The notes beneath the pieces were generated by a model. That model was not told where the DNA came from. It saw only the letters and a program-made list of their open reading frames with translations, and did not search any database. Below are positions 37,599-45,782 of a stretch of DNA of 64,000 bases, piece after piece. Positions within the stretch are counted from its first letter, which is position 1; every line of letters starts with the position of its first letter. Source of the stretch: Methylobacter tundripaludum SV96 (GTDB lineage Bacteria > Pseudomonadota > Gammaproteobacteria > Methylococcales > Methylomonadaceae); NCBI RefSeq assembly GCF_000190755.2, contig NZ_JH109152.1:1894385-1958384 (forward strand). Reading direction: 5' to 3'. Position numbers and translations under genes: made by a program.

Positions 37599-38195
37599 AT
37601 GGCTAAAGACTACAAACATAGAACGCAGAGTAAGAATACCTCGTCGTACAGACAAAACTCAGGCCAACAAAAAAGTCTTGGTCTGTGGCGATGGATGCTG
37701 ATTACGGCGTTGATTATTTCGTTTGTAGTCTTTCTGGTTTATTTACGCAGCACCGGATCGAAACAAATAACCCAGCAGCCGGCTATACCGACCCAGCCCG
37801 AGGAGGCCAAAGTTGAAGCCCCCAAGCCGGAGAAAAAGCCTGAGGGGCCGGTATTGCCGCAATTTGATTTTTATACCATCCTGCCTGAAAAAGAAGTCAT
37901 CGTGCCGGATCACGAAATTAACACGCGCGCCAGGGAAGAGCGGGTGGGACAGGCCAAAACCGCCAGTTATATTTTGCAGGCCGGTTCGTTCAGGGAATTT
38001 AAAGATGCCGACAGCTTAAGAGCCAAGCTGGCTTTAATGGGCATTGAATCCAAAGTTGAGAAAGCCAAAGTCGGTAATGTCGTCTGGAACCGGGTCAAAA
38101 TGGGGCCTTATACCCAAATGACCAGCGTTAGCACCATTCGAGGCCGATTAAGGGAAAACGGCATAGACGTGATCGTTATGGAAATTGGCAATTAA
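37599..38195 (+). CDS. SPOR domain membrane protein
   Basis: 198 residues: a basic cytoplasmic head, one membrane segment (LWRWMLITALIISFVVFLVY, residues about 28-47), a Pro/Glu/Lys-rich periplasmic linker and a C-terminal SPOR domain (YILQAGSFREFKDADSLRAK to the end) that binds denuded peptidoglycan at the division septum. This is the FtsN-like or DedD-like layout; proteins of this kind often follow argS in gammaproteobacteria. The start overlaps the argS stop region. Whether it is the essential FtsN cannot be told from the sequence. Confidence 0.9.
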   Translation: MAKDYKHRTQSKNTSSYRQNSGQQKSLGLWRWMLITALIISFVVFLVYLRSTGSKQITQQPAIPTQPEEAKVEAPKPEKKPEGPVLPQFDFYTILPEKEVIVPDHEINTRAREERVGQAKTASYILQAGSFREFKDADSLRAKLALMGIESKVEKAKVGNVVWNRVKMGPYTQMTSVSTIRGRLRENGIDVIVMEIGN

Positions 38196-38588
38196 TAGAC
38201 TGTAAGCATCGCACGCCTTTTTGATGTTCATTCATCCTCAAACGGCGATCAAGCCACGGAAGACACCAAAATATTCAAAAGAGATGCAAATCTGTAAATT
38301 CCCACTCAAATGCCGATGGGTTTAATCGATTCAACATACTAATTTATTTGGTATTTTTAGAGAATCATAAATAGTGTCCATTACAGGCATTCCTGTAATT
38401 TTGCAACACCAGTCCTGCCTCCCCTTCGTTTCCATAGACACCCGACAGCATTGCTCCGTGTCAGACTCCATTTAAGCTCCCACCCGAAAGAACATATTGA
38501 AGCCCCAAAATCGTACCCGGAGCCTGTGCGCTGTGTTATGCTTTTTTCCATCAATAGCGGCCTACATGGAATACACGGGGAAACTGAT
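38196..38588. other. Intergenic region, no gene seen
   Basis: 393 bp between the SPOR gene and the Uma2 gene. AT-rich in the middle. A reading frame continuous with the Uma2 gene extends back to 38451 but has no conserved content. A weak resemblance to repeat family A (CTGCCTCCCC...ATTGCTCC around 38415-38455) was noted. No terminator with a T-run recognised. Confidence 0.4.
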
Positions 38589-39179
38589 ATGGGTTTAGCA
38601 TTAAAAGATACTCAGCACCATTGCTACAGCGATTATCTGGCTTGGCCTGACGATATGCGCTATGAGCTGATCGATGGCAACGCGTATGCGATGGCTCCTG
38701 CTCCCGACCTGGCACATCAGGATGTGGCAGGGGAAATTTATCTCCAAGCTCGTCTGGCACTTAAGGGTAAATTTTGCCGCGCTTTCATTGCGCCGGTCGA
38801 TGTTCGCCTGCCGAAACAGAATGAAGCGGATGAAAGCATCGATACCGTCGTACAACCGGACGTATTGGTGGTCTGCGACAGCAGCAAACTGGATCGGCGC
38901 GGAGTGCGTGGCGCGCCGGACTGGATTGTGGAAGTATTGTCACCGTCCACGGCCGGGCACGATCAAATCAAAAAACAAAATCTTTACGAACGCCATGGCG
39001 TAAAAGAATATTGGTTGGTTCATCCTATTGATCGGGTGCTAACCGTTTACCGCTTAATCGACGGCGAATACGGCAAGCCCGAGCTGTACGAATTAAATGG
39101 CGAAACCCAGGTCAGCGTGTTGCCGGATATTGTGATTCGGTGGGATGAATTAGCTACACGATTGCCGGTTGATTATTGA
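38589..39179 (+). CDS. Uma2 family endonuclease-like protein
   Basis: 196 residues with the restriction-endonuclease-like Uma2 fold: YELIDGNAYAMAPAP near the N terminus, IAPVDVRLP, VVQPDVLVVCD (Asp of the PD motif) and APDWIVEVLSPSTAGHDQIKKQNLYE with the ExxxK-like Glu and Lys, then GVKEYWLVHP. Such genes are multiplied in cyanobacteria and scattered in proteobacteria, and their role is not established; DNA cleavage is predicted by fold. The ATG at 38589 follows GGGGAAACTGAT. It stands alone and is followed by a cluster of palindromes, consistent with a mobile or recently acquired gene. Confidence 0.85.
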   Translation: MGLALKDTQHHCYSDYLAWPDDMRYELIDGNAYAMAPAPDLAHQDVAGEIYLQARLALKGKFCRAFIAPVDVRLPKQNEADESIDTVVQPDVLVVCDSSKLDRRGVRGAPDWIVEVLSPSTAGHDQIKKQNLYERHGVKEYWLVHPIDRVLTVYRLIDGEYGKPELYELNGETQVSVLPDIVIRWDELATRLPVDY

Positions 39180-39213
39180 CCTTTGGCAGCCATAAGGTAC
39201 TTCTCACAGCCGG

Positions 39214-39307
39214 ACGAGGCATGTTGCCTCGTTCGAAACGTTTTGCCTGTAGCCATTTAACTCAGTCATCGCCAAAACGTTAGAGACGGGGTTGCAAACC
39301 CCGTCTC
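39214..39307. repeat. Compound palindrome
   Basis: Three nested or adjacent inverted repeats: ACGAGGC/GCCTCGT (39214-39232), AACGTTTTG/CAAAACGTT (about 39237-39280) and the 11-bp GAGACGGGGTT/AACCCCGTCTC (39283-39307). The last could end Uma2 transcription, though no T-run follows. Resembles REP or BIME clusters. Confidence 0.6.
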
Positions 39308-39448
39308 GCTTGGGAAATTCAAAACCGCTGACGCCTAGTCGCAGGCGCTAAAAACTCTAAAAACGACATGATGAAACCCATCCAGACCGATGAAGCCAAG
39401 TTAAAGGCCGCTGCTGCAGAAATCGTGAAGTAATGGGCTGAGCCATCC

Positions 39449-39527
39449 GAATTAAAAGGGTCGGCTCGATTGATGTGATTAAAAATATATTTGCTACTTT
39501 TCAATCGATGTCCAACCCTTTTGATTC
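39449..39527. repeat. 79-bp imperfect palindrome (MITE-like)
   Basis: The outer arms GAATTAAAAGGGTCGG and CCAACCCTTTTGATTC pair at 14 of 16 positions, and the inner arms TCGATTGA and TCAATCGA pair fully, leaving an AT-rich loop. It is followed at about 39560 by AAGGCCTGACCCCAG, a short sequence often seen in dispersed repeats. Occupies the gap 39180-39701, which has no convincing gene. Confidence 0.65.
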
Positions 39528-39701
39528 GCCTTACAGCTTTAAAAATGTCAAATATAAGGCCTGACCCCAGCTTTTTATGTGGGGCAAGTCATTCCAATTC
39601 ATTGGTTGTGCAAATGCAAGCATGATTCCTCCTTTTTGAGTTTACCCTAACACGAAGTTAGGATTGTCAGATTGGATTTGTATGGGGGTACAATTTAATC
39701 A

Positions 39702-39887
39702 TTATTTCGTTGGCTTTGTTTCCGTTTTGCTAATAGTGCGTCCAGGTTGAGTACCATTAAATAGAGTATGATTTGGTTCGGAAGTTGTTATTTTTTTAGA
39801 GCCGTCATCGCGTGTTACTTCGACAGTTACTGAAGTGACGCGTCCTTCTTCATCACGGTTGATGGTTTTTGTTGTACTACTAGACAT
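39702..39887 (-). CDS. Small Thr/Lys-rich protein of unknown function
   Basis: 61 residues, hydrophilic, rich in Thr, Ser and Lys, with a strand-like repeat pattern (GRVTSVTVEVTRDDGSKKIT). No signal or membrane segment. An excellent ribosome site, AAAAGGAG, lies seven bases before the ATG, which is the main reason to accept it. Not recognised. The upstream region carries a 9-bp inverted repeat that may be an operator. Confidence 0.6.
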   Translation of the reverse strand: MSSSTTKTINRDEEGRVTSVTVEVTRDDGSKKITTSEPNHTLFNGTQPGRTISKTETKPTK

Positions 39888-39956
39888 ACACGTCTCCTTT
39901 TGGTTGTGGATTTTATGATGTACGCAACTGGTTGATTTTCTTTTGCCTAACTAATA

Positions 39957-40004
39957 TTAGACATCCTAAATAGACGCAAAACATTGCATCATTTTGATGT
40001 CTAA
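39957..40004. promoter_or_regulatory. Inverted repeat upstream of the small Thr/Lys-rich protein gene
   Basis: TTAGACATC and GATGTCTAA form a perfect 9-bp inverted repeat spaced by 30 bp in an AT-rich region about 70-117 bp upstream of the minus-strand start. Could be paired operator half-sites. The rest of 39888-40258 is AT-rich without a gene. Confidence 0.3.
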
Positions 40005-40258
40005 ATATTTTTTAAAATTAAAATTCATTGTTATTTCATCTGGTTGTGCATATTTAGTGCATCCTAAAATAAATTCAGATAGCGTCACATAAAAGCACGG
40101 ATAATTTAAGAAATTTTCCAGAAATTAGTTGCATAAGACGCTTTAAAGCATGATCAGTAAATAGGGATTTATACGTAGTATTATGAAAATAATGATATTT
40201 AACTTAGTTTTCATCTAAAACAGATGAAGATATGAGATTGAACTGACTCGCAAGTCCT

Positions 40259-40312
40259 GTAGACCGGAAACGTCAGTTCTCACTGTTTGGGTGACCTTAT
40301 TCCGGCTTACGC
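40259..40312 (-). repeat. Dispersed repeat, family B, copy 1
   Basis: On the minus strand the segment reads GTAAGCCGGAATAAG ... GAGAACTGACGTTTCCGG ... TAC. It matches 52484-52539 (GTAGGCCGGAATAAG ... GAGAACTGGCGTTTCCGG ... CAC) at both ends, with a divergent centre. CCGGAA and TTCCGG make it partly palindromic. Confidence 0.65.
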
Positions 40313-40367
40313 AGCTCCTGCATCCATGTAGACGGGTGGTGAGATGTTTTAAATTTATGTGGAGGGA

Positions 40368-42761
40368 TTAAGCCCCTTCCTCCTTATTATCATCCTCATC
40401 CCCAGCCATATCCGAAATCTCCTTCAACCTCGAGATGGCTTTAAAATTAATACTATCTTCCGGATACATACCTTCGCTATCTAACACACCAGCCGATTCC
40501 CCGGTCAATAATTCCAACGTTTCATCAACGCTGGAAACCGCATAAACCGCAAACAGCCCCTTCGCCACCGCATCGATCACTTCCTGTTTCAGCATCAGGT
40601 TGCGCTTGTTGGCGGCGGGGATAATGGCAGCGTGTTGTCCGTTAAGGCCGCGCGCCTGACATAGCCTGAAGAAGCCTTCTATTTTCTCGTTAACGCCGCC
40701 TACCGCCTGCACTTCGCCGTACTGGTTGATTGACCCTGTCACAGCAAAAGTCTGCTTGATCGGCGTCCGGGTCAATGCGGAAATAAGACAGCAAAGCTCG
40801 GCCAGCGCGGCGCTGTCGCCGTCGATATAACCGTAGGATTGTTCAATGGCGATGCTGCCCGATATGGCAAAAGGAAATTGCTGGGCATAGGTGTGCCCCA
40901 GGTAGCCGGTCAAGATCATTACGCCTTTGGAATGGATGGCCTGACCCAGTTCCACCTCCCGCTCGACATCGACAATGCCTCGGGAACCGGGGTAAACGCT
41001 GGCGGTAATGCGCACCGGTGCGCCGAAGCTGCTGCCGCCGACTTCCAGCACGGTTAAGCCGTTGACTTTGCCTACCGCCTCGCCCTCGGTATCGATCAGG
41101 ATGGTGCCGACCAGCATTTCTTCGAGGATGTTCTCGGGCATTCTGCCGTTACGATGCTCTCTTGCGGCCAGCGCCTGTTCGATATGCGACCGATCGCAAA
41201 CCGACTGGTTGTCCCGCTTACAAAACAGGTTGGCTTCGCCGATGATTTCCAGCGAGTCTTTGATCCGGGCGGAAAAATGATGCTGGTTTTCCGACAGTCG
41301 GCAGCTGTGCTCGATCAGGCATTCAATGGCCGTCCGCGTCAGCGGCTTGGCGCCGGAATCTGCGGCCTGCCTGATCATCAGCAGTATGAAGCGCTGCATC
41401 GATTCGTCGTTACGCGGAATGTAGCTGTCAAAATCGGCAAGGATTTTGAACATCTCGTTAAATTCATCATCCAGCTCTTCCAGCAGATAATAAATATCCC
41501 TGGAACCGACCAGTATCACTTTAACGTTTAACGGGATGACTTCGGGCTTAAGGGTAATGGTGTTAATGCCCAGATCCGAATAAGGCGATTCGATTTCAAT
41601 GCGGCCGGATTGCAGGGCGCGTTTTAGGCCTTCCCAGACGAACGGATAATTCAGCAGTTTTTCGGCATCGAGAATCAGATAACCGCCGTTGGCCTTGTGC
41701 AATGAACCGGCGCAAATCCGGCGATAATTGGTGACCAGCGTACCCTGATCGCTGACGTATTCGATGCGCCCGAACAGGTTTTGATAAATCGGATGCGGCT
41801 CGTAAATAACCGGCGCACCGCATTCCTGCTTGTTATCGACCAGGATATTCGGCGCGTACAACTCGGTCAGCAGCTGCCGTTTTACGGTATTGTCTTGCGG
41901 CTCCGGCGTCCGGCTCGGCATTAAATAATCGGTAATGGTGTTGCTGAGATTTTTTTTGATTTCCGCTAAAAAGCTGATGACGTCATCGATGTTTTGATAA
42001 CTGTCATTCAGTTCGGCAAACAACGGTTCTATCGCCAGATCAATGGTGTCGTTATCCAGTTGCTTGATTTTTTCAACCATGGCCCTGCGCCACTGGGGCA
42101 ATTCCAGCAAGACATCGCTCAGGTATACTTCCAGCTCCTCGACATGCTTGTGAAAGACTTCCCGTTCCGTCAGCGGCAATTGGGTGAACTGGTCTTCGTT
42201 CAGCGCCTTGTTGTCCCGGATAGGCGCGAAAGAAATCGTCTCGCCTTCCCTGAACAACGCAATCTCCAAGGACTGAGCCTTTTTATCGACCAGATCGATG
42301 GCGTTGTTATAGTACTGGTTAAAATGGCGTTCGATAGCACTCTTTTTTTGCTGGTACGTAGGGCTTTCAAAGGCGGCAGGAAAGGTCGCCAGCAGGTTAT
42401 CGATCAGCTTTTCGATGTCCTTGCTGAGCGTTTGTCCATACTCTGCGGGCAGCTCAACGGCCACCGGCTCTCTCGGATTATCGAAATTATCGACATAAGC
42501 ATAGGAGGGCGGCGCGGGCAGCGTTTTGGCCTGGGCATCCAGGTGATTGGTAATCATCGACAACCGACCCAATCCCGGCTCGCCCATCACAAAAATATTA
42601 TAGCCGGGGTTGCTCATGGCGACACCAAACTCCAGTGCGGATTGGGCTCTGGACTGGCCCAAAATGGTGTCCGGCAATTTAGGTGCGGTTGGGAACTCAA
42701 AGCCCGTCAAATCGACATTTAGTTTCAGTGATTCAAGGGGAAGCTTTAAGGTATTAGACAT
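40368..42761 (-). CDS. LonB-like ATP-dependent protease (AAA_32/Lon_C)
   Basis: 797 residues. The N-terminal ATPase part has a degenerate P-loop GEPGLGRLS (residues 60-68, Arg where Lys is usual, as often seen in this family). A helical insertion (about 95-300) follows, then NGGYLILDAEKLL as Walker B region. The C-terminal Lon-type protease domain has the catalytic dyad Ser650 in YIDGDSAALAEL and Lys693 in GGVNEKIEGFF, 43 residues apart as in classical Lon. The C terminus is very acidic. It is the soluble, Lon-related type called LonB-like or YcbZ-like rather than the housekeeping Lon. Substrates are unknown. Confidence 0.9.
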   Translation of the reverse strand: MSNTLKLPLESLKLNVDLTGFEFPTAPKLPDTILGQSRAQSALEFGVAMSNPGYNIFVMGEPGLGRLSMITNHLDAQAKTLPAPPSYAYVDNFDNPREPVAVELPAEYGQTLSKDIEKLIDNLLATFPAAFESPTYQQKKSAIERHFNQYYNNAIDLVDKKAQSLEIALFREGETISFAPIRDNKALNEDQFTQLPLTEREVFHKHVEELEVYLSDVLLELPQWRRAMVEKIKQLDNDTIDLAIEPLFAELNDSYQNIDDVISFLAEIKKNLSNTITDYLMPSRTPEPQDNTVKRQLLTELYAPNILVDNKQECGAPVIYEPHPIYQNLFGRIEYVSDQGTLVTNYRRICAGSLHKANGGYLILDAEKLLNYPFVWEGLKRALQSGRIEIESPYSDLGINTITLKPEVIPLNVKVILVGSRDIYYLLEELDDEFNEMFKILADFDSYIPRNDESMQRFILLMIRQAADSGAKPLTRTAIECLIEHSCRLSENQHHFSARIKDSLEIIGEANLFCKRDNQSVCDRSHIEQALAAREHRNGRMPENILEEMLVGTILIDTEGEAVGKVNGLTVLEVGGSSFGAPVRITASVYPGSRGIVDVEREVELGQAIHSKGVMILTGYLGHTYAQQFPFAISGSIAIEQSYGYIDGDSAALAELCCLISALTRTPIKQTFAVTGSINQYGEVQAVGGVNEKIEGFFRLCQARGLNGQHAAIIPAANKRNLMLKQEVIDAVAKGLFAVYAVSSVDETLELLTGESAGVLDSEGMYPEDSINFKAISRLKEISDMAGDEDDNKEEGA

Positions 42762-42964
42762 GGTTAAGAGAAGTTCTCGAATTGCGCAAAAACGGCAATT
42801 CTACCATTTTTTACCGCATTGTCCGATTATCCCCATAATGAGGCATGAGGCGCAAAACCATAAAACAGCGGCGATAGTTTTAACTGCCGGGACAGATATT
42901 TGCTTATCGATAATTGCCCTGCGTTACTCTATTCGCCATCCATGAAAATTATGCAAGAGGTACG

Positions 42965-43014
42965 CCCCCAAGGATGGGGAGGTAGAGTAACGCATGGAGC
43001 GGTTGCCGTGAAGC
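42965..43014 (+). repeat. Dispersed repeat, family A, copy 2
   Basis: CCCCAAGGATGGGGAGGTAG followed by AGTAACGCATGGAGCGGTTG. Almost the same as 43408-43455 over the core AACGCATGGAGCGGTT and as 5283-5325. Together with the third copy it brackets the 91-residue gene at 43115 in direct orientation. Confidence 0.65.
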
Positions 43015-43024
43015 TGAAACTTTA

Positions 43025-43070
43025 ATGTCATCTTATTGACTTATAACTGTCATATAAATTTAATTGTAAT
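43025..43070 (+). promoter_or_regulatory. Predicted PHO-box array and -10 of the 91-residue gene
   Basis: Three heptamers related to the PHO-box unit CTGTCAT occur with exact 11-bp phasing: ATGTCAT (43025), TTGACTT (43036) and CTGTCAT (43047). After 11 bases comes TGTAAT (43065-43070), a good -10. This matches the geometry of PhoB-activated promoters, in which the PHO box replaces the -35. The start codon is 45 bp further on. Prediction from sequence only. Confidence 0.6.
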
Positions 43071-43114
43071 GTTGCATAATCAACCTGAATTTAACAAAAC
43101 GAAAAGGCATTCTG

Positions 43115-43390
43115 ATGATTATCAATTGGGTGGCAACGAAGGCACAACAATTTTTACCGGTACAAGAAGCCGGACTCGACGAGCTTAATTTAAGCTTTGA
43201 CTTTGCATTAAGCCCTGAAATTATGAATTTGTTGTATGCGCAAAATGACGCCTGCATGAATGCAAGGGATAGAGCGCCAACATTAGGTGACTCAGGAGCA
43301 GTTGCCGAGGAGGGCCGGCAGGCTGAAGACGTCAACCCGACCGCCATAGTGCAATTTGCATTAGATGAGCATGAGCTGGCGTTAGCCTGA
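43115..43390 (+). CDS. 91-residue protein of unknown function, candidate Pho-regulon member
   Basis: Soluble-looking, acidic protein with no signal or membrane segment. It begins MIINWVATKAQQFLPVQEAG, contains FDFALSPEIMNLLYAQNDACMNARD in the middle (the only Cys) and ends in the acidic VQFALDEHELALA. AAAAGG lies seven bases before the ATG, and a PHO-box-like array with a -10 lies upstream. It is framed by two direct copies of repeat family A and sits 2.4 kb from pstS. I do not recognise it. The opposite-strand frame over the same bases is Ser-rich and has no ribosome site, so the plus frame is preferred. Confidence 0.6.
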   Translation: MIINWVATKAQQFLPVQEAGLDELNLSFDFALSPEIMNLLYAQNDACMNARDRAPTLGDSGAVAEEGRQAEDVNPTAIVQFALDEHELALA

Positions 43391-43407
43391 TGTAAGCGAA
43401 TTACGAC

Positions 43408-43455
43408 TGCATGGACGCAGGGAGATAGAGCAACGCATGGAGCGGTTTCGAGGAG
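43408..43455 (+). repeat. Dispersed repeat, family A, copy 3
   Basis: GACGCAGGGAGATAGAGCAA followed by CGCATGGAGCGGTTTCGAGG, 20 bp after the stop of the 91-residue gene. Same core as 42965-43014 in direct orientation. Confidence 0.65.
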
Positions 43456-43496
43456 CGAAAGCTTTCACCACATCCCTGTGGATTATGCAGTCGCGA

Positions 43497-43799
43497 TTAC
43501 TTCACAATTAAGCTGTTATTAACCGTCTTGACGCCTTTAACCGTTCTTGCGAGTTCCACCGCTCTGGTAGCGGCACTAGCGGAATCCACAAACCCGCTTA
43601 GCTGCACAACACCCTTAAAAGTTTCAACGTTGATTTGTAACAGTTTAAGCCTGGAATCGCCCAATATTGAAGTCTGAACCTTGGTAGTCAGGACAGAATC
43701 ATCCAGATATTCTCCTGTGCTTTCATGTGTAGTGCCTCCTGCACAACCGGCAATCAACATTGCCAATAAGAACCCTATTATCAACTTGAATTTACTCAT
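43497..43799 (-). CDS. BON domain lipoprotein
   Basis: 100 residues. A signal of about 18 residues ends in the lipobox LIAGC (Cys19), then a short linker and one BON domain (SVLTTKVQTSILGDSRLKLLQINVE is its start; GVVQLSGFVDSASAATRAVELA follows; KGVKTVNNSLIVK ends it). BON domains bind membranes; single-BON lipoproteins resemble a half OsmY or DolP and are often induced by envelope or osmotic stress. Likely anchored in the outer or inner membrane facing the periplasm. No operon partner. Confidence 0.88.
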   Translation of the reverse strand: MSKFKLIIGFLLAMLIAGCAGGTTHESTGEYLDDSVLTTKVQTSILGDSRLKLLQINVETFKGVVQLSGFVDSASAATRAVELARTVKGVKTVNNSLIVK

Positions 43800-44007
43800 A
43801 ATGTTTAACCCTTATAGTTTAATTAGGTGTAAGTTTAAAAAACGATTATTTTTTTAGTGTTAGATTCAGATATTCGACCCACCGCTACGCTGCTATGTGT
43901 ATCGCCCCGGCAATAGCTCTGCCCCTATACAGCTCCCGATTTACCCATACTGAAATAACTCCACTCATAAATAATACAATAATATCGGAGAGATGTATTC
44001 CACACGC

Positions 44008-45573
44008 TCAATGCCGATGACTATGGGGCTTTGCCGGGGCGAAAAGCGACGTAAAGGCCGACCGGTTTTCTTCCTGTTTAAAGTCTTCAAATCTTGATGC
44101 GAAGTCTTTGCGGGCATTACATCTATGGGCATCAAGATCCTGAACCAGTACGCCCATGGCCAAAAAGGTATTGGCGTGGATGTTAAGCGCCATCATTTCT
44201 TCGCTGAACAATTTTAGATTATGCTCTTGAACGGCGTAATCCTGGAAGTCGCCCAAAACTTCCTGAAGTCCTTTCAGGTTTTTAATCAGGCACTTTATTT
44301 GATTCTCCGGATAAAGGCTTTGAAAGAATTCCATTAAATAGCGCAGTTTTTTACAGGATTTCCTTAAGTCGTGTAATGCTTCCGCCGGTGATAAGTCGGT
44401 AATTGCCTCGCCTTCCTCCAACACGCGGGTAAAAATTTTCCATATTCTTCGGTCCGCCAGTTCTTTAATGGTCAGTTTGGCATTTTGCTCAAGCGGTTTT
44501 TTGTACGAGGGTTCTTTAAGGAACTGTTCCCATTCGGCCAGCGTGGACAGATACTTGGGAGATTGCAGTTTTTTTGCCAATTCCTTCTGGGATTTTTGCT
44601 GCTTGCCGAGCAAAAAATCATATAAGGGATTGAGATCTTCCCTGATTGACACGGGCAGGCTGCTTTTGTAACGCTCAAAATTCAGCAGATAAACATCCAA
44701 ATCCCGCGTTGGCCCGGTGATCTGTCCCAGCCAGGAGAAAAAATCGGCATAGTATGCGCTGCTGTTAGCGGGCAGTATGCCTTTAATCTGACTGAGTCCC
44801 GCGCGGGTTCTCCTGACCGCAACTCTAAAATCGTGCAAAAATTCGCTATCGGTATCGGCAATCGTGCCCTGCTCGTTGGCTTTGATGGCTTTTAGCAGGT
44901 GGCTGTAAATGTACTTGCCGGCAATATCGGCGCGCATGTCGGGATCCAGGTTGATATTCAGTTTTGATGAGTAATCTTTAGGCTTGCGCCCCTGAACTTG
45001 CAGAGCGGTTAGCAGAACGGGTTTGTCCGTGACTGTTAATCCCAGTGTTGCGGTTAATATTTCAACAATATGTTCCTCAGCCTTGTCGTAGCCTCTTACC
45101 GGTTGCAGCAAGACGCGGTTATTGAATTGACTGTACTCTTCGATTAGCAGCCGGAGTATAGTTTTTTCATCTTTATTAATGATGTTTAGATGATAGATTT
45201 CATAATCCAGTGTGCAAACGGGTAATAATGCGCGCATTTCCAACAGCGGCGCCAAAGTGTCGCGTATTATTCCGGGATCGAATGCTTTGCTGAATAAAGG
45301 AACTTTCTTAAGCTCTGCGTCGGCAATAACCAAACCGTTTTTAATTGATCTTAAGGTTAAGGATGAAGCGGATTTTGCTTGATTAAACTCGCAAGTGATG
45401 TCGTTTGAGTACAAGCGCCAGTCAAAGCTGTCGTAATAGGTTTTGCGGGAAGACTGCCTTGAAGCCAGCCGCGTGCTCACCTCATGGCTTAATTTGACGA
45501 TAAAATTTTCAGCCGTTAAATTCACGGGAAATTCAAATTGTAAGGACATATTCATTAAAGAGTGTGAGTTCAC
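44008..45573 (-). CDS. CHAD domain protein with degenerate CYTH-like N terminus
   Basis: 521 residues. Residues about 5-205 resemble a CYTH (triphosphate tunnel) domain in order of strands (KTYYDSFDWRLYSND), but the ExExK motif that coordinates the substrate is not present, so catalysis is doubtful. From about 210 the CHAD domain has its conserved basic helices: LHDFRVAVRRTRAGLSQIKG and ALHDLRKSCKKLRYLMEFF. CHAD domains bind inorganic polyphosphate. The gene is divergent from pstS and shares its 209-bp intergenic region, which fits a role in phosphate storage. C terminus is His-rich. Confidence 0.86.
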   Translation of the reverse strand: MNSHSLMNMSLQFEFPVNLTAENFIVKLSHEVSTRLASRQSSRKTYYDSFDWRLYSNDITCEFNQAKSASSLTLRSIKNGLVIADAELKKVPLFSKAFDPGIIRDTLAPLLEMRALLPVCTLDYEIYHLNIINKDEKTILRLLIEEYSQFNNRVLLQPVRGYDKAEEHIVEILTATLGLTVTDKPVLLTALQVQGRKPKDYSSKLNINLDPDMRADIAGKYIYSHLLKAIKANEQGTIADTDSEFLHDFRVAVRRTRAGLSQIKGILPANSSAYYADFFSWLGQITGPTRDLDVYLLNFERYKSSLPVSIREDLNPLYDFLLGKQQKSQKELAKKLQSPKYLSTLAEWEQFLKEPSYKKPLEQNAKLTIKELADRRIWKIFTRVLEEGEAITDLSPAEALHDLRKSCKKLRYLMEFFQSLYPENQIKCLIKNLKGLQEVLGDFQDYAVQEHNLKLFSEEMMALNIHANTFLAMGVLVQDLDAHRCNARKDFASRFEDFKQEENRSAFTSLFAPAKPHSHRH

Positions 45574-45716
45574 GAGTAATCTGATTGATAAGCCCTCAAG
45601 CGTAACAGCTTAGTATTAACATTTAATGACACTTGGATATGAATGGCGCGGCAGAAATAAATTCCAACTCAGCCGCTATTTTGCGCTGAAGCCCAAGCAT
45701 AGCAAAAAAAACTGTA

Positions 45717-45750
45717 TTGTAATATCCTTGTCATATTCTATTTCCATAAT
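45717..45750 (+). promoter_or_regulatory. Predicted PHO box and -10 upstream of pstS
   Basis: TTGTAAT-ATCC-TTGTCAT (45717-45734) has two PHO-box heptamers with the canonical 11-bp phasing. Ten bases later CATAAT (45745-45750) matches a -10. The start of pstS is 32 bp beyond. The site may also influence the divergent CHAD gene. Confidence 0.7.
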
Positions 45751-45782
45751 AGTCCCACTTTAAATTATTTTGAGAGTTCATG

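Noticed and set aside
39319..39504. 61-codon minus-strand frame and a 21-codon plus-strand frame at 39368-39433
   Set aside because: Both lie in the palindrome cluster without ribosome sites; they look like by-products of repeat sequence.
43060..43347. Minus-strand frame overlapping the 91-residue gene
   Set aside because: Ser/Ala-rich translation, no ribosome site, and it runs against the predicted PHO promoter; the plus-strand frame has a good ribosome site.
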